A stretch of DNA of 64,000 bases. Origin: Aureibacter tunicatorum (GTDB taxonomy: Bacteria > Bacteroidota > Bacteroidia > Cytophagales > Cyclobacteriaceae). Below are positions 10,061 through 18,875 of the stretch, piece by piece. The notes under the pieces are model-generated. The model saw only the letters and a program-made list of their open reading frames with translations. It was not told where the DNA came from and did not search any database. A program made the translations under genes and the position numbers. Positions within the stretch are counted from its first letter, which is position 1, and the number at the start of each line of letters is the position of its first letter. Location of the stretch: assembly GCF_036492635.1 (NCBI RefSeq), contig NZ_AP025305.1:1612001-1676000 (forward strand). Direction: 5' to 3'.

Positions 10061-10139
10061 TGTTATTTTGTTTAAATTTTAATTAAAAAAGTTTTATAAT
10101 TTTTAGATAAATAAATCAAAATAGGAGTATGAAGAAGAC

Positions 10140-10509
10140 TAAGCTTTGCTTGGAGATACTGCACAATTGATCACAGCATAATTTTTCGCCCCATTTGCTC
10201 CCAAATTTGCTTTCACTACATGTCCATTGGCCTCTGAGATAGTAAGCGACTTTTTTTTTGATTCTATGATATTAGATACCCTGCACTTGCGCGTTCAAAA
10301 CCAACAAATGATTTAAAAGAAGCGATTTCTGAGGTGAAGATTGGGTCCTCCTCTTTTAAAGCTCATTTAGAATTATTTTTAAAGTCAAATCTTCAAAACC
10401 AAGTATTTTTTGCTCTGGCTTTTCAGTAGATTCATTAATATCATTGGAGCATGACTCTAAAGCTGCTGCACATAGGAAAGCAGATACAATTTTTTAAATG
10501 TTTAGTCAT
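10140..10509 (-). pseudogene. Decayed second copy of the DUF4465 lipoprotein (5' half)
   Basis: On the minus strand, from ATG 10509, the DNA repeats the beginning of the neighbouring DUF4465 gene with many substitutions and frame breaks: signal peptide, AALESCSNDINES-like block, KILGFEDL, the GRAS/YSNIIES region and the TKNYAVINC region. There is no 3' half. It is a partial tandem duplication that has degenerated. Confidence 0.7.
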
Positions 10510-10699
10510 CGTTATTAATAATTATTAATATAGTTGCTTTTCCTTTACCTTTGAAGAGGTTAATTAAAGCCAAATCTTCAAAATCAAGTACTTTTTGTTT
10601 AGGCTTTTCAATTGATGTATCAATATTAATTTTACATGAAATTAAAGCTACTGAACATAGAACAGCAGATGCGATTTTTTTTAAATGTTTAGCCATCAT
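10502..10699 (-). pseudogene. Third, truncated copy of the DUF4465 lipoprotein N-terminus
   Basis: 65 codons open from ATG 10699. The signal peptide and lipobox (VALISC) plus KPKQKVLDFEDLALI are clearly homologous to the intact gene. The reading frame then leaves the homology and ends at the start of the second copy. It may express a short lipopeptide but looks like a relic. Confidence 0.6.
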
Positions 10700-10747
10700 T
10701 ATTTATTGTAATTAATTATAATGTATTTTTTATCTCTTAAAGAGTAG

Positions 10748-10850
10748 ACATTATCACGATTGATTTTTTATACCATTTTATTTCCCTCTGGAGGGAATAC
10801 AAGGGAGGATGATTAAGAAAGCCATAAAAAACTAATCGTGATAAACATTA
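10748..10850. mobile_element. MITE-like palindromic element, copy 1
   Basis: A ~103-bp element with long terminal inverted repeats (TTATCACGATTGATTTTTTA against TAAAAAACTAATCGTGATAA). A central CCTC-GGAGG hairpin lies inside. It is flanked by ACATT on both sides. A second full copy lies at 37234-37324 and a half copy at 11473. No transposase is present, so it would be mobilised in trans. Confidence 0.7.
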
Positions 10851-11472
10851 GCTATGTGAGTAATAATCAAGTCATTTAATATTTATTAAAAGGTGGTAAA
10901 TTGGATATAGTAAATAGCTTAATTCTCGTGATAGAAATGTTTCAAGCAGCTATACCAATAATACCTGTGTAATTATGTTGTGCACATCTCTCACTATTTT
11001 TAAATTAGGTTTAAATGTAGATCAGACTGATTAATAGGTTTTCATATTTTCAGTTCTTAAAATCTTTCGGCTTTCTTCTTTATGCTTCAAGTAGTTTATA
11101 TTATTTTTAGACGACTTTCTCATTTTTTCAGCAAGTCATTATTAAAGAACTCTGTTGGAGCTTTATCTTTAATAAGGCAGCCTATCTGAGAAAGAACAGG
11201 TTTAATCACATCAATATACTAGATGACTTGTCAGTTATTTTAATATAGTCAATAACGCTTAGTGTTATGCGTTTGAGCAGATTAAGAAAGAATTCCTAAT
11301 TGATTAGCATTAATGTATAGTTAGGTCATATTAGTTTTTAATTAAAAGTTTATGTTTATGTAAAATTATTTCAGTAAGGTTGTACGCTTCTATTTTGTTT
11401 GAATTGTATTTCATTTAAGCCAATTGCAAGAGATTCAATTTTAATCTTGTGTTAAAATAATTTGGACATTTG
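10851..11472. other. Gene-free stretch with coding remnants
   Basis: No gene is recognised here. On the minus strand a short open stretch ending at about 11120 (reading QIGCLIKDKAPTEFFNNDLLKK) overlaps a 30-codon ORF at 11031-11123 by ATGA. The pair might be the tail of a decayed transposase or other gene, but I cannot assign it. The rest is AT-rich with no stable hairpin. Confidence 0.4.
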
Positions 11473-11496
11473 ACATTATCACGATTGATTTTTTAT
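11473..11496. repeat. Half copy of the MITE-like inverted repeat
   Basis: ACATTATCACGATTGATTTTTTA is identical to the left arm of the element at 10748. The right arm is absent. It touches the 3' end of the next minus-strand gene and may have truncated it. Confidence 0.6.
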
Positions 11497-11501
11497 TAGC
11501 T

Positions 11502-11762
11502 CTAAATTCCTTTACTAGCATTAAACCAGATTTTTGAAGATAGGCCAAAAACATCGAGGTCTAAATGAATTTCAGGATTAGACATTAACTTACTCTGTAG
11601 ATACTCAGATTTAGCATGTGGAAAAATTAACATTTCTACTAAATCACTGCAGTTTTGAATATCTAAAAATCTCTTTGCATAACAGTGATTTAGTTTTACA
11701 CTTTGGGTATGAATACCCCAAACAACTATTAAACTCAAAAAAGTAAAAAGAAGTTTTTTCAT
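11502..11762 (-). CDS. Short secreted protein, possibly 3'-truncated
   Basis: 86 aa with a signal peptide (MKKLLFTFLSLIVVWGIHTQS), then a short domain with two Cys (CYAKRFLDIQNCSDLVEML). I do not recognise the family. The stop lies only 5 nt from a half MITE arm, so the original C-terminus may be lost. It is a lone gene in a gene-poor region. Confidence 0.55.
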   Translation of the reverse strand: MKKLLFTFLSLIVVWGIHTQSVKLNHCYAKRFLDIQNCSDLVEMLIFPHAKSEYLQSKLMSNPEIHLDLDVFGLSSKIWFNASKGI

Positions 11763-11857
11763 TGTTTTGTAATTTTACAATATAGACAAATGGTAGAAAT
11801 AATTTAATTGTAATAGGATGGTTGCAGCTTAAGAGTGTGAGTTGAAAATTGAGTCAA

Positions 11858-12025
11858 ATGAAAACAGCAGCTAATGAGGTATTAGATCATATAATTATAA
11901 ATGAATATAATTCATATGGTAAACATAATTTTGATCAATATTATTTTATTAGCTTTCCATTAGAAATTCGATTCCCTTTCATCTATTTGATTGAGTATTG
12001 CACAAATAAATGTAAGAGAAATTGA
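11858..12025 (+). CDS. Possible 55-aa ORF
   Basis: ATG 11858 opens a 55-codon frame (MKTAANEVLDHIIINEYNS...). The only support is the open frame in otherwise empty DNA; there is no clear ribosome-binding site or known domain. It could also be the 5' relic of a longer gene. Confidence 0.3.
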   Translation: MKTAANEVLDHIIINEYNSYGKHNFDQYYFISFPLEIRFPFIYLIEYCTNKCKRN

Positions 12026-12238
12026 ATTAATTTTTAAAGATTAATATTATCAAATTCTAAAGATTTGTTTTACAAAAAACTGAATGGATTGTATTTTATA
12101 TATCAAATTAATTCTAATTTGAAAATTTAGAATAGATTTAATACTCTTTTTGTCTCAAGTCATGTGACAAAAAGCACTATATGTTTTAAACGTGTTGTAA
12201 AACATTTTTTTAAGAAAATACAAGCCTGTTTTTTAACC

Positions 12239-12649
12239 TTAAGCTAAAAAATTTTTAGGTGGTGGTGGAATTATTTCTTTAATGGGTGGGGAATACTTAA
12301 CCTCCTGATAACCAAAGTGAGTGACTTTTATTGGTAAAATAATGAATAAAAGATTATAGTTGAAAACTTGCTCTAGAGATTTAAAGCTAAATGGCTTTTT
12401 AAAAATTTGATCTCCATTTTGTGTTTCAGGATTATCAGGAATAGCAAACTCTTTTTCAAAGACAGTGTGTAGTATTAATTCGACAAAACTCTCAATTTCG
12501 TTTTCAATGCGAAAAATTGAATCATTGTAAAAAACGTTTTGAGACGTTTCATTCTGAAGTATATTGACACTGATGTTGGCAAAGTGAATACTAAGCAACA
12601 AACAAATATGAGGAACTAGCCTTGCGATATGTTTTCTAAACCATTTCAT
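12239..12649 (-). CDS. Hypothetical protein with N-terminal membrane anchor
   Basis: The frame opens at 12691, but ATG 12649 gives a typical basic start (MKWFRKHIARLVPH) before a hydrophobic segment, so I prefer it (136 aa). The C-terminus has a proline-rich tail (SPPIKEIIPPPPKNF). No family is recognised. It lies alone between gene-poor stretches. Confidence 0.55.
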   Translation of the reverse strand: MKWFRKHIARLVPHICLLLSIHFANISVNILQNETSQNVFYNDSIFRIENEIESFVELILHTVFEKEFAIPDNPETQNGDQIFKKPFSFKSLEQVFNYNLLFIILPIKVTHFGYQEVKYSPPIKEIIPPPPKNFLA

Positions 12650-12891
12650 TTTCGATGGTACAAAATTATCCATTAAGTATATTGAAAGCAAGTTTTATGT
12701 TAAAAAACTATAAAATTACTAAAAGCTAGACCATCTTTTGACTTTCATAACTCATTAACATGGAAATAGAATATTTGGGAAAAACAGAAGTATTATCACT
12801 TTCTATTTCTTTTGTTTTTTTCATATTTGTTAAATGTTGAATGCTTGAAAACCATTTTGTTAGATTAGAATAACCGGAGACTGGTTTTCTA

Positions 12892-13078
12892 TCAAGTCAT
12901 AATTCGCTTCTTATATTTGAGGATTTGTCTTTGAGCTTCGACGTTGATAGTTTCGAAGGCAAGCGATGATTTTCCAGAACCAGAAAAACCCGTAAACAAA
13001 ACGATTTGATTACGGGGATTTCTATATTCAGGCTTTAATGAAATATTGACAAGATCCTTTGACTATAATCTTACCCAT
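12892..13078 (-). pseudogene. UvrA-like ABC ATPase fragment
   Basis: ATG 13078 begins MGKIIVKGS. After a frame break it continues [20 protein letters not shown] and the Walker A-like block [15 protein letters not shown], followed by NVEAQRQI. This is the N-terminus of a UvrA-type excinuclease / drug-resistance ABC protein. It stops at a TGA after about 60 residues; everything downstream is missing. It lies 4 nt beyond the end of the RibD-like gene. Confidence 0.7.
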
Positions 13079-13082
13079 TTTT

Positions 13083-13628
13083 CTATGCTTGGGGTTTTCG
13101 AATATAATGGCTTTGAACGATCTCGTCTAAAAAGACTTTTGACGCTTTGAGTTTAAATCTTCGCGCATTTGGCAAATCCCCAAATAAAGCAGGTCCGCCA
13201 CCCAGTAGAATAGGCATCGTCGTGATGGTCATTTCATCGATCATGTCTTCAGCTAAAAAGCTTTGAATCGTCAATCCGCCATCAATGTACAAGTTCAAAT
13301 AGCCTTTGTTATTGATATAATTTGTGATCTCTTGAGGTGCGCCTGATATAAATTCAATTTTTCCTTTTAACTCTTCAGGCACTTCGGTCAGAGAACTGCT
13401 CAGTACAAACACAGGTTTCTTATACGGCCATTCAATTCCAAAACCCAAAACAGTCTCGTAGGTATTTCTACCCATCACAATGGCGTCCACTTTTTCCATG
13501 AAGGCAGGGATTCCCATATCGATATTTTTTGGATTCGGGATTTCATGCAACCAATCGACTTTGTTGTCTTGATCAGCGATTTTTCCATCTAAACTGCAAG
13601 CTATATTTACAAAATTCTTTCCTTTCAT
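13083..13628 (-). CDS. Dihydrofolate reductase-family (RibD C-terminal domain) protein
   Basis: About 181 aa from ATG 13628 (an earlier ATG at 13649 adds 7 residues). It matches the RibD_C / YyaP-type reductase fold: VNIACSLDGKIADQ, VDAIVMGRNTYE, KPVFVLSSS, LYIDGGLTIQSFLAEDMIDEMTITTMPILLGGG and PALFGD. It is a predicted NADPH-dependent reductase of unknown substrate. The upstream AraC gene on the same strand, 58 bp away, may regulate or co-occur with it. Confidence 0.8.
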   Translation of the reverse strand: MKGKNFVNIACSLDGKIADQDNKVDWLHEIPNPKNIDMGIPAFMEKVDAIVMGRNTYETVLGFGIEWPYKKPVFVLSSSLTEVPEELKGKIEFISGAPQEITNYINNKGYLNLYIDGGLTIQSFLAEDMIDEMTITTMPILLGGGPALFGDLPNARRFKLKASKVFLDEIVQSHYIRKPQA

Positions 13629-13686
13629 ATCAATAATTGTTTTTTGCAAAGTTAAGCTTTAAGCTTCCAATAAAATTGTACAGAAT

Positions 13687-14433
13687 TTACCTTTTCAGAA
13701 ATTGCCTAGGCGTGGCTCCGCAGAACTTCTTAAATACTCGTATGAAATGCGACTGATCATAAAATCCAGCGTCCAATCCAATGTTTATGAGTTTTTCCGA
13801 ATGGCTATTTTGCAATAGTTGGATAGCGTAATTCACTTGCTTAAGCTTTACGTATTCGTGCGGAGTAAGTACAAAGTGCTTTTTGAATTTCTGTATGAAG
13901 CTTTTTTGAGAAATGGAGAGCGACATGTTGAAATCTTTCAAGCTTCCTTTTTCCAAGATGTTTTTTGAGATGTATTTTTCAAACTTATCCAAATCGTTAT
14001 CCAAAGGCGATTTTTCAAATAATTCCAAAAGGCTTTTCTCTACTTTGTCAATATTGGGTGCGCTTGGCATGAAAAGCTGTTCAAAGAGCAATTCTGAAAT
14101 ATATTCCATCGCTTTCGAACCCAATTTATGGGAAAGCATCCCGTAGCAGAATGGCTTCAAAATTAGTCCGACATTGCCATATGTTCCGGATAGGGTAGTT
14201 TGGAAAGGTTGCGTTTTCAGCCCTGATAGAATCTGGTGTCCGTTATTGGAAACTAAGTTTTCCACATTTTGGCCTTCGACCTGAAACGTATCGCCATAGT
14301 TGAAAATGAGTTCGGTAAACAGTGCGGCATGATGGCTTGAACTCGTCTCAAGTTTTGACGCTTTCCCGACCCATATCAAGTCAACATATTGATTGAGGGG
14401 AAAGCGGGGCTGATATGTTTTTTCGATGATCAC
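13687..14433 (-). CDS. AraC-family transcriptional regulator
   Basis: 248 aa. The C-terminal ~100 aa carry the double HTH signature (INIGLDAGFYDQSHFIRVFKK, then GATPRQFLK). The N-terminal ~150 aa resemble DUF6597-type sensing domains of Bacteroidota AraC proteins (YQPRFPLNQYVDLIW at the start). It lies directly upstream of the RibD-like gene on the same strand and is its best candidate regulator. Confidence 0.85.
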   Translation of the reverse strand: MIIEKTYQPRFPLNQYVDLIWVGKASKLETSSSHHAALFTELIFNYGDTFQVEGQNVENLVSNNGHQILSGLKTQPFQTTLSGTYGNVGLILKPFCYGMLSHKLGSKAMEYISELLFEQLFMPSAPNIDKVEKSLLELFEKSPLDNDLDKFEKYISKNILEKGSLKDFNMSLSISQKSFIQKFKKHFVLTPHEYVKLKQVNYAIQLLQNSHSEKLINIGLDAGFYDQSHFIRVFKKFCGATPRQFLKR

Positions 14434-14503
14434 AATGGTATTTGACGTTTACAGGAGTGTGAAAAGGTTTCGCTTCTGTGATTCGAAGTAAGTGGAATCG
14501 TAT

Positions 14504-15295
14504 TTATTTCTCAATTATCACTTCGAAATATTTCATTTTATATTTAAAATCTGTGCCGACATTTAAAGTCTTACCTCTATACTCCAAAGAAGCATAAGGT
14601 TTCATTTTTGTAACCTTAACTTCAATAGTTAGTTTGCTTCTGTGTTTATTTATGATTTCTCCTTCAATTACATAATTATAATCTTCTTCTGTACATATTA
14701 GGCAAGGAGTGTAGTAAGTATTTATCTTTTTTTCCGATGATTCTAATCCAAATGGTATTTTTACAGTATCTCCTATATTTAAGTTTTTAAAATCATGTTT
14801 ATTCGCTCTTATTTTTTCTTTTAATTCTTTATTTATTTTGTCTAGACTTGGTTTGTATTCTTCAAATGCTCTTAAGTAACATATCTGATCATGATTGAAA
14901 AGTCCCTTTTTTACAGCATCAGCATGTAGATTACTTAAATTGTCAAACCTTTTCTTACGATGTCGATCAATTTTTCTTGAGCTTCTAGCGTGATGGCGTA
15001 CATAGTGCATCATTATTATTTCAACTGTATCACAAATGTTCGTTAGCTTTATATCAGTCCACTCCATTCCTATGTATCGAAATAACAAGCTGTCAGTTTC
15101 TTGCGGAATGCTAATTTTAAAACGACCATTCATGTCTGTTTTTCCAAGAAGTATATTGTCTGAGTTTTCAATATCTAACATTGGTAATGGTTCTAAATCC
15201 TCAGAAATCACTCGTCCAACTATGGTTCGTGTTTGCCCATTGAGATTCAAGTTTAAAAATAGGGTTGCAAGTATTAATATTATCGGAGTTTTCAT
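14504..15295 (-). CDS. Secreted protein with carboxypeptidase-regulatory-like domain
   Basis: 264 aa from ATG 15295, chosen because it starts a signal peptide (MKTPIILILATLF...NGQ); the longer frame adds an unlikely N-terminus. A CarboxypepD_reg-like beta-sandwich follows (TIVGRVISEDLEPLPMLDIE, DMNGRFKISIP, LLFRYIGMEW). Next come a basic helical stretch and an unrecognised C-terminal domain. It is probably a surface or periplasmic protein of unknown role. Confidence 0.75.
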   Translation of the reverse strand: MKTPIILILATLFLNLNLNGQTRTIVGRVISEDLEPLPMLDIENSDNILLGKTDMNGRFKISIPQETDSLLFRYIGMEWTDIKLTNICDTVEIIMMHYVRHHARSSRKIDRHRKKRFDNLSNLHADAVKKGLFNHDQICYLRAFEEYKPSLDKINKELKEKIRANKHDFKNLNIGDTVKIPFGLESSEKKINTYYTPCLICTEEDYNYVIEGEIINKHRSKLTIEVKVTKMKPYASLEYRGKTLNVGTDFKYKMKYFEVIIEK

Positions 15296-15308
15296 TTTTA
15301 CAAGGTTA

Positions 15309-15370
15309 TTAGGGGAGTGGAAGGGGGCTCTGAATAAGTTCACATTTGAGGTGTGAAACCATCGTAAGGT
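15309..15370. repeat. Dispersed repeat E, copy a (3' block only)
   Basis: GGGGAGTGGAAGGGGGCTCTG ... TTTGAGGTGTGAAACCATCGTAAGG resembles blocks at 16051-16108 and 18155-18206. It contains the small palindrome TCACA...TGTGA. It sits just upstream of the regulatory-domain gene. Confidence 0.45.
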
Positions 15371-15391
15371 ATTATGCTTTGTTAAGTCATT

Positions 15392-15853
15392 TCATTGGTT
15401 TTGTTTTACCCAGTTTGGAATCTCACCTTTAGTTAGAGTATCAATCTTTTTATTTGTGAATTTTATGATTTCTTTGGAAGGAAAAACAACCCCTATGGGA
15501 TGACCAAAATTCCAAAATTCAAGTTTTCTTCTATCGCCATTTGAGTCTATGATAAATTGACCATCTTCAACTTCATATGAATACCCTTCGAAATAGTATT
15601 CTAATCTCTCATAAGTATCAAAGTTATCATCAAGACCATTATTAGACAAGAGTAAAACGGGGTATTGAATTTCTTTAATTTTCCATCTTGAGAGGTATTT
15701 ATTATGAGTTTTGATTAGCTCATTCAAATTTTTTTGACTAGATAATCGATAAATGTCATCGAATAGATCTTGATCTATTCTATTGAAAATAGATTCTTTT
15801 GAATTTGTTATTGGTGGAATAATGTGTGTATGATTATCAATTAGGTAAGGCAT
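15392..15853 (-). CDS. Hypothetical protein
   Basis: 153 aa, soluble, beginning MPYLIDNHTHIIPPITNS. It is mixed alpha/beta and acidic, with no signal peptide. No family is recognised; its size and context (lone minus-strand gene next to repeats) resemble the immunity-like genes further right. Confidence 0.6.
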   Translation of the reverse strand: MPYLIDNHTHIIPPITNSKESIFNRIDQDLFDDIYRLSSQKNLNELIKTHNKYLSRWKIKEIQYPVLLLSNNGLDDNFDTYERLEYYFEGYSYEVEDGQFIIDSNGDRRKLEFWNFGHPIGVVFPSKEIIKFTNKKIDTLTKGEIPNWVKQNQ

Positions 15854-15957
15854 AGCTAAGTATCTTCAAAAGTTTAATAAATAGCATCTCATTATTAATT
15901 TTATTTATTCTAAGAGTTCATTACTTAGGTTAAAAATTAAGCTCATAAAATTACATT

Positions 15958-16108
15958 TCAAACAAGATAGAAGATTTTTTTGCCCTTCAAGTGCCAGTTC
16001 ACAATTCTGTTGTGAAGCAAATATATGTGGAAACTTTGGAGAAAGGCTAATAGGGGAATCAAGTAGCTCGCCCTGTGAAGTTCTCGTCAGAGGTGTGAAA
16101 GCAACGTA
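15958..16108. repeat. Dispersed repeat E, copy b
   Basis: This copy shares TTCAAACAAG, TTTTGCCCTTCAAGTGCCAGTTCACAATT and the GGGGAATC...AGAGGTGTGAAAGCAACGTAA block with copy c (18060). A 72-codon minus-strand ORF across it is probably not a gene. The copy lies between a hypothetical gene and the SDR gene. Confidence 0.5.
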
Positions 16109-16252
16109 AAAGCAAAAAAGCAATAGAGAACATTGTGGCGGGTGATTAGGAGGCCACTTTGTTTATTCTCTATTACTTATAGATGATTGTTGATGCTGAA
16201 ATTCTGGATAAAGAATTGGTTGTTTTTGCTATATCCTTTCGATAAGAATTTA

Positions 16253-17140
16253 TTATTTCAAACCGATGTGTTCTTTTGAAATTTTCCACACACGCTCAAT
16301 ATTTGAGCTGATCAAAGCTTCCGCATTTGGATTCTTTATGTGATCTTCATAAATAAATTTGCCGCTTACATTTTCAAATTCATCAGAGAGAGCCAATCGT
16401 AAAATTCTGTCGCCGCCTATTTCTGCTTTAGAAGCGAATAGAAACATATAAGGCACACCAATTATTCTGTCCAAACCTTTTGTTCCATTGTTCAAAAGAT
16501 TTGTTTTTATAAAGCCGGGGTTGAGTGCATTGACTGTAACTCCTGTGCCTTCCAACTCTTTGGCCAGTCTTCGGGTACACATTATCATAGCCAATTTGGC
16601 TTGGCCATATGACTTGAGTAAACTCCAATTTTCGGCAAACTGAAGATCATCGTAATTCATTTTTATCCATCCCGATGTAGCGGAGGATAAGTTTATAATT
16701 TTAGAATTATGTGTTTCTTTTATTCTATTAAGCAATAGCTTGGTAAGCAATAAAGGACCTAGATGGTTTATAGCCCAGTTCATTTCAAATCCTTCTTCGC
16801 TAGTTTGTCGGGTTCCTACATTTGCGCCAGCGCAATTGATTAGAAAATTAATTTTAGGGCATTTATCTAAGATAATCTCGGAAGCTTTTCTGATACTCTT
16901 TTGTGAAGCTAAATCGCAATGCACATAGTATATGTTTTCTTTTTTGGAGATAGCGCTAAGTTCGGAAACTACAGCCTTGGTTTTTGCTTTGTTTCTTCCT
17001 AAGAGCATTATTGTCGCGCCCATTTTCGCCAACTTTGTAACCGCCGCTTTACCCAAGCCGTCAGTGCCGCCGGTAAAAACAACCGTTTTGTCTTTTAAAT
17101 CCATACCCTCAAAGGATTTTTGTCTGATTTCCTTTTTCAT
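16253..17140 (-). CDS. Short-chain dehydrogenase/reductase (SDR)
   Basis: 295 aa from ATG 17140 (the frame is open 28 codons further, but that part is not SDR-like). Rossmann motif TGGTDGLG is at 23-30. The INCAGAN motif is present, the catalytic Ser lies in INLSSATSG, and the active site is Tyr178-x3-Lys182 in YGQAK. ALNPGFIKTNLL follows. It resembles the retinol-dehydrogenase/WWOX-like SDR group; the substrate is unknown. It is monocistronic. Confidence 0.85.
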   Translation of the reverse strand: MKKEIRQKSFEGMDLKDKTVVFTGGTDGLGKAAVTKLAKMGATIMLLGRNKAKTKAVVSELSAISKKENIYYVHCDLASQKSIRKASEIILDKCPKINFLINCAGANVGTRQTSEEGFEMNWAINHLGPLLLTKLLLNRIKETHNSKIINLSSATSGWIKMNYDDLQFAENWSLLKSYGQAKLAMIMCTRRLAKELEGTGVTVNALNPGFIKTNLLNNGTKGLDRIIGVPYMFLFASKAEIGGDRILRLALSDEFENVSGKFIYEDHIKNPNAEALISSNIERVWKISKEHIGLK

Positions 17141-17399
17141 TTTCGTATCGTTTAAAATTATAATGCAAAGGTAAGGCGCCAAAGACGGGTGCGCTGTATA
17201 CAAATTATCTGAGTTTGGATACAATCCTACGATTGCTTTCTAAATCTCATTTTTGCATGAACATCGGTAAAGTCAACTCTTTTAAAATATGTGCGCTGGA
17301 TATTTTTTTGTGTTTAATTATCTGTATATAAGTTGGTTGTGTTTGGGGTTTATCTGAGCTGAGAAGTCAGAATAGGAATGGTATGAGATACTGAATAGC

Positions 17400-18005
17400 T
17401 TATTTGCCATACATTTGTATGTCTTTCTCTTTCCATTTTTCAATATTTTTGGAGTAATAGTTATTCAGTTTTTCAGAATCATAACTTTTAATATCCTCCA
17501 TTATTTCATCTCCTAAGTAACTCCAGATATAATATTTGTCTATTTCTGTTAGTTTTTCTAATAACTCAATCTCAGCTTTTTTCGATATTTTTTTGTGCCA
17601 TATAAATTCAAATAAACCTTCAACAAGCTTTTGTTCAGTATTAATATTATTCTCCACTTTTATTTGCTCTATTATTTTCTGAATTCCTGATTTAAGTAAA
17701 TTTAGATCAATAGTTTTTAATTCGAATTCAAGAAAGTTGCATAGAGTTTCAGCTGCGTATTCTCTTGTTAGTACTTCTTCTGATTGGATGTCTCTTATTA
17801 TTCTGTTGAAATACATTTCGATTGGGACTTTCTCGCCAAATGATAGACTGTCTTCTGTTGTTTTTACTATTTTGATATCCCTATCAAGACTAACATTATA
17901 TGTTGGAACCATCTTTTCCGAGTTCAAATAATTCATTTGAAGGATAATTCCTTCCTTTTCAGGATTCAGAAGTTTTGCTTTATGCCCAATAAAAGTCTTC
18001 TCCAT
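17400..18005 (-). CDS. Hypothetical helical protein, immunity-like
   Basis: 201 aa. A short beta N-terminus (MEKTFIGHKAKLL) is followed by a mostly helical body with HEAT-like periodicity (EVLTREYAAETLCNFLEFELK, KLVEGLFEFIWHKKISKKAEIELLEKLTEID). It has no signal peptide. Proteins like this are common as immunity or orphan immunity genes of polymorphic toxins, but the assignment is by overall appearance only. Confidence 0.6.
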   Translation of the reverse strand: MEKTFIGHKAKLLNPEKEGIILQMNYLNSEKMVPTYNVSLDRDIKIVKTTEDSLSFGEKVPIEMYFNRIIRDIQSEEVLTREYAAETLCNFLEFELKTIDLNLLKSGIQKIIEQIKVENNINTEQKLVEGLFEFIWHKKISKKAEIELLEKLTEIDKYYIWSYLGDEIMEDIKSYDSEKLNNYYSKNIEKWKEKDIQMYGK

Positions 18006-18059
18006 TATTAAGGTCTAAATTTGGTTAATAGCCAGAAAATAAACACTAATTAATCACAG

Positions 18060-18206
18060 TTCAAACAAGGGGCAAGGATTTATTGCCTTTTAGGGCTAGT
18101 TCACAATTTTGTTTTGAACTAAATATGCGCGGAATTTTTAGCGAAAGTTGAATCGTAGAATGGTGGAAGCGGCGATGTTACGTTCGCATCTGAGATACGG
18201 AACTAG
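18060..18206. repeat. Dispersed repeat E, copy c
   Basis: Shares TTCAAACAAG, GCCTTTTAGGGCTAGTTCACAATTTTG and the TGGTGGAAGCGGCGATGTTACG block with copy b at 15958. It occupies much of the 400-bp gap before cspA. Its function is unknown. Confidence 0.5.
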
Positions 18207-18374
18207 CAAGAATGCCACGGTTGACAGATACAGAGTATTCTTCATTACTTAAATTAGGCATGTAAGTGCTATTTTATGTCTTGATATTGAAAAAAATATT
18301 GCAACAGGTTAATTGAATTAAAGTATATAAATAAATTTGATTGATAGTTGTGAAATTTTTTAAATATTAAGCGT

Positions 18375-18382
18375 TACCTTTG
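18375..18382 (+). promoter_or_regulatory. -7 promoter box of the cold shock gene
   Basis: TACCTTTG fits the Bacteroidota -7 consensus TAnnTTTG, 23 nt upstream of the ATG. A TTG at 18348-18350 could be part of the -33 element, but its spacing is slightly long. The leader is short and AT-rich. Confidence 0.5.
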
Positions 18383-18405
18383 TGAGTATATAAAATTTAA
18401 AAAAT

Positions 18406-18597
18406 ATGAATAAGGGTACAGTTAAGTTTTTTAACGAAACAAAAGGTTTTGGTTTTATCACTCCTGATAATGGTGGAAGTGACATTTTCGTTCATGTAAG
18501 TGGACTAGTTGACGAAATTCGCGAAGGCGACAAAGTAGTTTACGAAACTGAAGAAGGAAAAAAAGGCTTGAATGCTTGTGAAGTAGAGCTAGCATAA
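18406..18597 (+). CDS. cspA: Cold shock protein, CspA family
   Basis: 63 aa, one full cold-shock domain. RNP1 KGFGFI is at 13-18 and RNP2 DIFVHVS at 26-32. It binds single-stranded RNA/DNA and acts as an RNA chaperone. The length is typical for the family. It is a monocistronic gene with its own -7 box and a hairpin terminator. The gene symbol is a family-level name. Confidence 0.93.
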   Translation: MNKGTVKFFNETKGFGFITPDNGGSDIFVHVSGLVDEIREGDKVVYETEEGKKGLNACEVELA

Positions 18598-18642
18598 GCT
18601 TCAAAATAAAACCTCGCTATATATTTAGTGTAGCAATTATTT

Positions 18643-18690
18643 AAAAGGAATTATAAATTAGGTTGACCTATATTTGTTTTTCCTTTTTTT
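18643..18690 (+). terminator. Rho-independent terminator of the cold shock gene
   Basis: Nested arms AAAAGGAA (18643-18650) with TTCCTTTT and AAATTAGGT with ACCTATATTT form a hairpin ending in a run of T (to about 18690) on the plus strand, 45 bp after the stop. Confidence 0.65.
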
Positions 18691-18875
18691 TAGCTGTTTT
18701 AAGTATTAATCAATTCCCTTAAGTTGATTATGAGTCCCTCTCGCTAGGAAGTATGCAAAAGTTCTTAGAGCGCCACTAAAAGAATTACTAAGCTTCATTT
18801 TTTTGATTTGTTTACTGACAATATTTTTTAAAAAATTAAGTCGGAATAGTTTCTGACGGCTTTTTAATATTGAAT

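Noticed and set aside
10801-10835. 8-aa ORF with strong Shine-Dalgarno (GGGAGG, ATGATTAAGAAAGCC) inside the MITE
   Set aside because: Not conserved in the second copy at 37234, which lacks the ATG.
15905-16123. 72-aa minus-strand ORF
   Set aside because: Lies within dispersed repeat E; the equivalent frame in the other copy is interrupted, so it is not under coding constraint.
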